Program-made: the position numbers and the translations under genes | From: an uncultured Clostridium sp. | GTDB taxonomy: Bacteria > Bacillota > Clostridia > TANB77 > CAG-508 | Assembly: GCA_948468045.1 (NCBI GenBank) | Contig: CAOKGO010000007.1 | Span: 1 to 64,000, forward strand | Direction: 5' to 3' | DNA: 64,000 bases | The notes under the pieces: model-generated | What the model saw: the letters and a program-made list of their open reading frames with translations, nothing else | Databases searched by the model: none | Told to the model about the DNA's origin: nothing | In this document: positions 58,076-64,000 of the stretch, in pieces | Layout of the letters: each line of letters begins with the position of its first letter | Numbering within the stretch: position 1 is the stretch's first letter

Positions 58076-59421
58076 ATGAACAAAATTTTAATAGCAAATA
58101 GAGGAGAAATAGCAGTTCGTATAATAAGAGCATGTAGAGAAATGAATATAAAAACAGTAGCAGTTTATTCAGAAGTGGACAAAGATGCAATGCACACTCG
58201 TTTAGCAGATGAAGCAGTTTGCATTGGACCTGCTAATAGTGGAAAAAGCTATTTGAATTTAAAAAACATTATAGAAGCTGCAAACATAACAGGAGCAGAC
58301 AGTATCCATCCAGGATTTCGGATTCCTTTCAGAAAACAGCCAATTTGCAAAAATTTGTGAAGAATCAAACATCAAATTTATAGGACCATCTTATAAAGTA
58401 ATCGAATTAATGGGAAATAAATCAAATGCAAAGGAGCTAATGAAATCAGCAGGAGTGCCAGTAATTCCAGGTTCAGAACGGTAGTATAAAAGGACTAAAT
58501 GACGCAAAAAAAATTGCAGAAAAAATAGGGTATCCAGTCATCTTAAAAGCTGCTGCTGGTGGTGGTGGTAAAGGAATTCGTATAGTAAATTCCAAAGAAG
58601 AACTAGAAACCAACTACAATATTGTAAAACAAGAAGCAAAAATATCATTTAAAGATGATGAAATATACATAGAAAAGTTTATTAAAAATCCAAGACATGT
58701 AGAAATACAAATATTAGCAGATGAACATGGAAACATTGTACATCTAGGAGAAAGAGACTGTTCAATACAACGTAAAAATCAAAAAATAATAGAAGAAACA
58801 CCATCAACTGCAATAGATGACAAATTAAGAAACAAAATGGGTGAAGCAGCAATTAAAGCTGCAAAAGTTGCAGGATACACAAGCTGTGGTACAATTGAAT
58901 TTTTAGTAGATAATAATAAAAATTTTTATTTTATGGAAATGAATACAAGAATTCAAGTAGAACACCCAATAACAGAAGAAAGAACAGGAATAGACATAGT
59001 AAAAGAACAAATCAAAATAGCAGCAGGAGAACCACTTAAACTAAAACAAAAAAATATCGAATTTAGAGGTCATAGTATAGAATGTAGAATAAATGCAGAA
59101 AATCCAAGTAAAAACTTTATGCCATGTCCTGGAACAATTACAGGGCTAAACTTACCAGGTGGAAATGGTATAAGAATAGATACTGCAATTTATGAGGGAT
59201 ATACAATTCCAGCTTCATATGATTCTATGATAGCAAAAATTATTACACATGGAGACACTAGAAATGAAGCTATAAGCAAAATGAAAAGAGCATTAGAAGA
59301 AACTGTAATAGAGGGAGTAGATACAAACATTGACTTCTTATTTAAAATTATTAAAAATCCAGACTTCATAAGAGGAAATTTTGACACATCTTTTGTAGAA
59401 ATGATTTTGGAGACACAGTGA
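58076..59421 (+). CDS. accC: Biotin carboxylase of acetyl-CoA carboxylase, two CGG frameshifts
   Basis: ATP-dependent carboxylation of biotin on AccB. ATG 58076 follows AAAGGAAAAAG. The start [20 protein letters not shown] is typical. At 58319 CGG follows IHPGF; the advance gives [20 protein letters not shown] (the HPGYGFLSEN motif). At 58479 a second CGG follows PGSE; the advance gives [20 protein letters not shown] and then [14 protein letters not shown], the glycine-rich ATP loop. Catalytic [15 protein letters not shown] follows. Total 447 residues, the normal length. Three frames are needed; neither single frame contains a working enzyme. Confidence 0.96.
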
Positions 59422-59483
59422 ACAAAAGATGATTTTTCCATCTGTTCTCAAAATTATCTAAGTAAGAAAGGAAAACAGAAATT

Positions 59484-60323
59484 ATGATTGTAGATAAAAT
59501 AAAAAAGAGAGAGCCAACAGCTAAAAAAATGCAAAATCAAGTAGATATTCAAGTTGGAAAATGGCTAAAATGTGACAAATGTAAAGAAATATTATATAAA
59601 GAAACAGTAAGAGAAAACGAAAGTATCTGCCCAAATTGTGGTGCATATTTTCGTATGCACATTAACAAAAGGCTAGAAAGTATAATAGATAAAGATACAT
59701 ACAAAAGGTTTGACTTAGAAATTGATACAACAAATCCATTAGGATTAGAAGATTATCCAAAGAAAATAAAAGGTTTAAGAGAAAAAACTGGAATTAAAGA
59801 AGCAGTAAGTTGTGGAACAGGAAAAATAAATGGAGAAGAAGTTGTAATTTGTGTCATGGACAGTGGATTTTTAATGGGAAGCATGGGAGTTGTAGTAGGA
59901 GAAAAAATCACATATGCAATAGAAAAAGCAATAGAGAAAAAGCTACCATTAATTATTTTCAGTGTATCAGGTGGAGCTAGAATGCAAGAGGGAATAATAT
60001 CACTTATGCAAATGGCAAAAACAACAGCAGCAATCTCTAAATTAAATGACGCAGGTTTACTGTACATATCAGTCTTAACAGACCCAACATATGGTGGAGT
60101 TACAGCATCATTTGCAAGTATTGCAGACATAATACTTGCAGAACCAGGAGCCATGATAGGGTTTGCAGGTCAAAGGGTAATAAAACAAACAATTGGAGAA
60201 GAACTGCCAGAGGGATTCCAAACAGCAGAATTTTTGTTAGAACATGGTTTTATTGATAAAATAGTAGAAAGAAAAGAATTAAAAAACACATTATACAAAC
60301 TAATTAAGTATCATGTGAATTAG
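59484..60323 (+). CDS. accD: Acetyl-CoA carboxylase carboxyltransferase subunit beta
   Basis: 279 residues. N-terminal zinc finger CDKCKEI...CPNCGAYF, then the crotonase-like carboxyltransferase fold with [20 protein letters not shown] and GGVTASFA. Works with AccA to move the carboxyl group from biotin to acetyl-CoA. Intact, with no CGG. Confidence 0.96.
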   Translation: MIVDKIKKREPTAKKMQNQVDIQVGKWLKCDKCKEILYKETVRENESICPNCGAYFRMHINKRLESIIDKDTYKRFDLEIDTTNPLGLEDYPKKIKGLREKTGIKEAVSCGTGKINGEEVVICVMDSGFLMGSMGVVVGEKITYAIEKAIEKKLPLIIFSVSGGARMQEGIISLMQMAKTTAAISKLNDAGLLYISVLTDPTYGGVTASFASIADIILAEPGAMIGFAGQRVIKQTIGEELPEGFQTAEFLLEHGFIDKIVERKELKNTLYKLIKYHVN

Positions 60324-60324
60324 A

Positions 60325-60408
60325 TGTCATATTGGGGACGTTTCTTTTAGTACACTTTAATTTGTTTAAGAAAATGTCGCAAAAGAAACGTCCCCAATAC
60401 GACAAGGA
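60325..60408. repeat. GGGACGTTTC inverted repeat between accD and accA
   Basis: GTCATATTGGGGACGTTTCT at 60326 is mirrored by AAGAAACGTCCCCAATACGA ending near 60402. The accA ribosome binding site begins just after it. Confidence 0.75.
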
Positions 60409-60421
60409 GGAGATGAAAAAG

Positions 60422-61226
60422 ATGCTAAGTGCTTGGGAAAAGGTTGAGATAGCAAGAAATCCAAAGAGGAAGACTTCACTTGATTATATAGAAGAGATTT
60501 TTGATGATTTTATAGAATTGCATGGCGACAGGAATTTTAGAGATGATGCTTCTATTGTATGTGGTTTGGGTAAAATCGGAAATCAAAATTATACTATAAT
60601 TGCAGAACAAAAGGGAAGAACTACAAAAGAAAATATAGAAAGAAATTTTGGGATGCCAAATCCAGAAGCATATAGAAAAGGTATTAGATTTATGGAACAA
60701 GCTGACAAGTTTAAAAGACCAGTTATTACTTTTATTGATACAAAAGGAGCATATCCAGGAATTGGAGCAGAGGAAAGAGGCCAACGGAGAGGCTATTGCA
60801 AAGTCTATGTTAGTGTTAAGTAAAATAAAAGTACCAGTGATTGCAATTGTAATTGGCGAGGGGTCAAGTGGTGGAGCTTTAGCATTAGGTGTTGGAAATA
60901 AGGTGCTTATGTTAGAAAATGCAATTTATTCAATTTTGTCACCTGAGGGGTATGCTAGTATTTTATGGAAAGATGCTTCAAGAACTAAAGAGGCAGCAGA
61001 AAAGATGAAGCTTACTGCAAAGGATTTATATGATTTAAAAATAATTGATAAAATTATTAAAGAACCTACTGGCGATGAAGAAGAAAGCTTTAAAAAAGTA
61101 TCTAAAAGCCTAAAAAGGGAAATAACTAAAATAATTGATGAAATGAAGAGTAAAACACCTGAAGAAATAGTAGAAGAACGTTATCAAAAGTTTAGAAATA
61201 TGGGAGAATATAGAAAAATAGATTAA
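60422..61226 (+). CDS. accA: Acetyl-CoA carboxylase carboxyltransferase subunit alpha, +1 frameshift at CGG
   Basis: ATG 60422 is eleven bases after AAGGAGG; ATG 60413 is in frame but too close. [20 protein letters not shown] and [10 protein letters not shown] open the protein. At 60785 CGG follows GAEERGQ; the plain frame then ends after about 12 codons. The advance gives [20 protein letters not shown] and [20 protein letters not shown], the carboxyltransferase core, and the frame runs to 61226. Restored length 267 residues. The GAEERGQGEAIA motif is strongly conserved, which fixes the reading at the site. Confidence 0.95.
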
Positions 61227-61327
61227 TTTGCACAATTTGTTTAAGAACTGCTAAGGAAACTTTGCATATGAACAAGTAAAAAGCAATGGCACCATTAAGC
61301 CAAAATTAATGGAGAAAGAGGGAAGAT

Positions 61328-62101
61328 ATGTTATTAGAGGGAAAGAAAATTTTAATTATGGGAATTAGAAACAAATGGAGTATTGCATTTGGAATTGCAA
61401 AATCAGCTTATGAAAATGGAGCAAAGCTTATTTTTACATATATGGGCGAAGAAAATAAAGATAAAATAGAAGAATTAATATCAGAATTTGAAGGAAGTAA
61501 GGCTTATGTTTTAAATGGAGCTTCAGAAGATGAAATTGTTAAAGAAACATTTTCAAAAATCAAAGAAGAAAATGGAAAAATAGATGGAATAGTTCATGCA
61601 ATTGCACATGCAAATACAGAAGATTTACATCAAGATTTTATTTTTACAAGTAAAGATGGTTTTTCTCATGCTTGTGATGTAAGTAGTTATTCTTTTGTTT
61701 TAGCTGCAAGACAAGCAAAAGAATTGGATATGTTAAATGAAAATGCAAGTTTAGTTACATTAACATATCATGGTTCTACAAAAGTAATTGACAGTTACAA
61801 TGTTATGGGAGTTGCAAAAGCAGCATTAGAAGCAAGTGTTAGATATTTAGCAGAAAACTTAGGAAAAGAAAACATTAGAGTAAATGCAGTATCAGCAGGA
61901 CCAATAAAAACATTATCAGCAAAAGGAATAAAAGATTTTAGCTCTATTTTAAATATAATAGAAGAAAAAGCACCACTACACAAAAATGTAACAACTTATC
62001 AAGTTGGAAATGTAGCAACATTTCTATTAAGCCAAATGTCAGAAGCAGTTACAGGTCAAATAGTTTACGCAGATAACGGTTACAATATAATGGGTGTATA
62101 A
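61328..62101 (+). CDS. fabI: Enoyl-ACP reductase
   Basis: 257 residues after GAGAAAGAGGG. NADH-dependent final reduction in each elongation round; target of triclosan-type inhibitors. GIRNKWSIAFGIAKSAYENG is the cofactor motif; the Y-x6-K-type catalytic region is LTYHGSTKVIDSYNVMGVAK; GNVATFLLSQMSEAVTGQIV is at the C-terminus. One CGG is out of frame (AAC GGT). Last gene of the fab/acc cluster. Confidence 0.95.
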   Translation: MLLEGKKILIMGIRNKWSIAFGIAKSAYENGAKLIFTYMGEENKDKIEELISEFEGSKAYVLNGASEDEIVKETFSKIKEENGKIDGIVHAIAHANTEDLHQDFIFTSKDGFSHACDVSSYSFVLAARQAKELDMLNENASLVTLTYHGSTKVIDSYNVMGVAKAALEASVRYLAENLGKENIRVNAVSAGPIKTLSAKGIKDFSSILNIIEEKAPLHKNVTTYQVGNVATFLLSQMSEAVTGQIVYADNGYNIMGV

Positions 62102-62102
62102 A

Positions 62103-62177
62103 CTTTGGGCAACACAGTGCCTGTCCCAGAATTGCACAAAAAGGCAATTCTGGGACAGGCACTGCGTTGCCCAAATT
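62103..62177. repeat. Long perfect palindrome after fabI
   Basis: TTTGGGCAACACAGTGCCTG and its partner CAGGCACTGCGTTGCCCAAA form arms of about 35 bases with an ACAAAAAG loop. It shares GTGCCTGTCCCA with 3883-3956 and likely also ends fabI transcription. Confidence 0.8.
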
Positions 62178-62272
62178 GAATTTTTTATTAGGGTCATGCA
62201 CTTTTTGTTTTGCAAAACATATAATGTGATTATATGGAAGCTTTAAGCTTAAAGCAAAATGGAGGTGCATTT

Positions 62273-62982
62273 ATGCTATCACTTTGTATGACTGGATTAT
62301 TCGGATTTTTAGAGTTTTTAAAATCAGCTGTTTTTGTTGTTCGGATATATCCAAGGTGGAACATTATTTCCAGAGCCATTGACATCAGAAGAAGAGAAAA
62401 ATTATTTAGAACAAATGGCTAAAGGAGATGATGAGGCAAGAAATATTTTAATTGAAAGAAACTTAAGATTAGTTGCTCATGTGGCAAAAAAATATAGTAC
62501 AGCTAAGGTTGAACAAGATGATTTAATATCAATTGGTACTGTCGGTTTAATTAAAGGTATTAATAGTTTTAAGGTGGAAAAAGGAGCAAGACTTTCTACA
62601 TATGTGTCACGTTGTATTGATAATGAGATTTTAATGCATTTGAGGGCAACAAAAAAACTAGGGGCAGAGGTATATTTGAATGAACCAATTGGAAAAGATA
62701 AAGATGATAATGTTGTGACTCTGCAAGAGGTCTTAGAGAATAATGAAAGAAATATCGAAGATGAAGTTGATATTAAAATGAAGATAAAGTTACTTTGTGA
62801 AAAGATGAAAGATATTTTAAAGGATAGAGAAAGGACAATTTTAGAGCTTAGGTTTGGTCTTCGGTGGAAAGAAACCTAAGACACAAAATGAAATTGCTGA
62901 GATGATGGGGATTTCACGTTCTTATGTTTCAAGAATAGAAACAAAGGCAATAGATAAATTGGCACAGGAAATTAAGGAATAG
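62273..62982 (+). CDS. sigK: RNA polymerase sporulation sigma factor SigK, two CGG frameshifts
   Basis: ATG 62273 is preferred (GGAGGTG six bases upstream). SigK drives late mother-cell genes in sporulation. The hydrophobic pro-sequence-like start (CMTGLFGFLEFLKSAVFVV) is followed by CGG at 62342; the advance gives GYIQGGTLFPEPLTSEEEKN, as in known SigK proteins. Region 2 is intact (RNLRLVAHVAKKY, DLISIGTVGLIKGINSF). At 62862 a second CGG follows LRFGL; the advance gives GGKKPKTQNEIAEMMGISRS and completes region 4 to 62982. Total 235 residues, as expected. No skin-like insertion is present. An out-of-frame TTC GGA and GTC GGT are harmless. Confidence 0.94.
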
Positions 62983-63106
62983 CAAAGAAAAAAAATCTTA
63001 ACTGTAAAACCACAAATAAAATTTGTGAATTTATTGTGAAAATGTTTTACAATTCTAGGTTATGTGGTATAATATACTAGATAAAAAATTAAAAGGAAAT
63101 GATAAA

Positions 63107-63782
63107 ATGCAAAGAACAAAATTAAAAGATAGAATTTTACCAACATATACCAAAGGGGAAGAAATTTTTAACATGACTTCACATATTGTTGGAGCAGTTT
63201 TAGGAATTGTTGCATTAATTTTATGCATAGTTTTTGCAGCAATAAATGGAAATGGTTATGGAGTTGTAAGTGGAACAATTTATGGAATAACCATGATTAT
63301 TTTATACACAATGTCTAGTATATATCATGGATTAAGCCCTAAAATAAAATCAAAAAAGGTTTTTCAAGTACTAGACCATTGCTCCATATTTTTACTAATT
63401 GCAGGTTCATATACACCTTTTGCCTTATGTAGTATTAGAGAAGTAGACAGTATAACTCGGTTGGACAATATTTGGAATTATATGGTTATTTGCCATATTA
63501 GGAATTGTATTAAATGCAATTGATATAAAAAAATTCAAAGTATTTTCAATGGTATGTTATTTACTTATGGGTTGGTGTATTATCATAAAGGGAAGTCTAC
63601 TGCCAGAATTATTAACATTAAAAGGATTTATACTTTTAGTTGCTGGAGGAATTGCATATACAATAGGTGCAATTATATATGTTGCTGCAAAAAAACACAA
63701 ATATTCACATTCAATTTTTCACTTATTTATTTTGTTAGGTAGCTTTTTACAATTTATGTGTATACTATTATATGTTATGTAA
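63107..63782 (+). CDS. Hemolysin III / YqfA-type membrane protein, +1 frameshift at CGG
   Basis: Seven-helix protein of the PAQR-related hemolysin III family. ATG 63107 follows AAAGGAAATG. FNMTSHIVGAVLGIVALILC begins the fold; MSSIYHGLSPKIKSKKVFQV and LDHCSIFLLIAGSYTPF carry the conserved Ser/His/Asp metal-site residues. At 63458 CGG follows EVDSIT; the advance gives GWTIFGIIWLFAILGIVLNA and restores the last helices, including the HKYSHSIFHLFI histidines. Restored length 224 residues. Despite the name, haemolytic activity is not implied. Confidence 0.92.
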
Positions 63783-64000
63783 AAACTTTAAAAACAAAAA
63801 ATTTTTAAGTTATAAAAAAGTAAGATATTAAATAAAATACAGAGATAAATTAAGAAAAAAACCAAAATTCAAGCAAAAATTTTAACGAGTTAGCTTGAAA
63901 AATAAACCTAACTGTGTTAAAATAAATTTAGTTTAAGAAAAAAGAAACATTAAAATTTTTTAAACTTTTAGATAATTAAAAAATATTATTTTAAAATTAA

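Noticed and set aside
4130..63465. Ordinary programmed frameshifting at slippery heptamers or via stop codons (prfB or dnaX style)
   Set aside because: There is no common upstream codon, no stop codon at the site, and no consistent Shine-Dalgarno-like element or downstream stem.
4112..63782. Random sequencing or assembly errors as the cause of the split genes
   Set aside because: The inserted base is always a C in the reading phase of a CGG; about 41 CGG in other phases have no indel, and no other indel type is seen in conserved genes. Errors cannot follow the reading frame.
4112..63782. Widespread pseudogenisation (as in a degenerating genome)
   Set aside because: Decay gives varied indels, stops and deletions. 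Here motifs on both sides are fully conserved, lengths are normal after the shift, and essential genes (der, hisS, accA, accC, dxr, fabF) are affected.
4112..63782. CGG reassigned to a different single amino acid (as reported for CGG in some other bacteria)
   Set aside because: A triplet reading of CGG as any amino acid leaves all these genes out of frame; only a four-base step restores them.

Overview
This window is low-G+C, Firmicutes-type DNA. It uses AGA-dominated arginine codons, strong AGGAGG-type ribosome binding sites and TTGACA/TATAAT promoters. An oxygen-sensitive class III ribonucleotide reductase, the MurT/GatD pair, a Crp/Fnr regulator, the IreB-RuvX-DUF1292 block and a SigK-type sporulation sigma factor point to an anaerobic, spore-forming-lineage Clostridia member, probably an uncultured gut species. 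No 16S rRNA gene is present, so the species cannot be named.

The outstanding feature concerns decoding. Eighteen genes are broken into two or more reading frames, and every break lies at an in-frame CGG triplet. If the ribosome moves forward one base there, so that CGGN is read as one glycine (GGN), each protein is restored to family length and continues through highly conserved glycines. Examples are the Der P-loop, the RecJ SGRS motif, the HisS SGGRYE motif, the AccC HPGFGF motif and the Dxr SGGP motif. I count 23 such sites. I found no in-frame CGG that is simply read as arginine, while about 41 CGG trinucleotides in the other two phases of coding sequence cause no break. This cannot be random sequencing error, and most of these genes are essential. 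The organism appears to treat CGG as an obligatory +1 frameshift (or quadruplet glycine) signal. An ordinary annotation would call all 18 genes pseudogenes.

Layout: 1-3.5 kb, two secreted surface proteins, one with a dockerin-like module. 4-9.1 kb, housekeeping genes (der, plsY, gpsA, dtd). 9.2-18.4 kb, an anchored protein, rnpB, recJ, rel, a metallo-hydrolase and hisS. 18.5-21.6 kb, a Crp/Fnr regulator divergent from nrdD with matching palindromic operators. 21.9-24 kb, gatD and murT. 24.3-34 kb, a pilin-like DUF285 surface protein, a nucleotidase, LiaF-like and DUF4097 proteins, dxr, an acyl-CoA synthetase and a cell-wall glucosaminidase. 34-40 kb, a VirB2-like / TadZ-like / GAF-GGDEF cluster followed by ireB-ruvX-DUF1292. 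40.4-47.4 kb, two tandem mobile elements inserted in the 5' end of rbgA. They carry a KilA-N protein, a DUF4393 (Abi-alpha) protein, a possible amyloid-signalling pair, a serine recombinase and a YhcG-type nuclease. 47.4-50 kb, rbgA, mrnC and a U32 protein. 50-62.1 kb, a DUF368 protein, a second acyl-CoA synthetase, birA and most of the type II fatty-acid synthesis genes (fabD, fabG, fabF, accB, fabZ, accC, accD, accA, fabI). 62.2-63.8 kb, sigK and a hemolysin-III family gene.

The intergenic DNA is full of short palindromic repeats of several families. They often sit directly after genes, and one of them supplies the murT stop codon.
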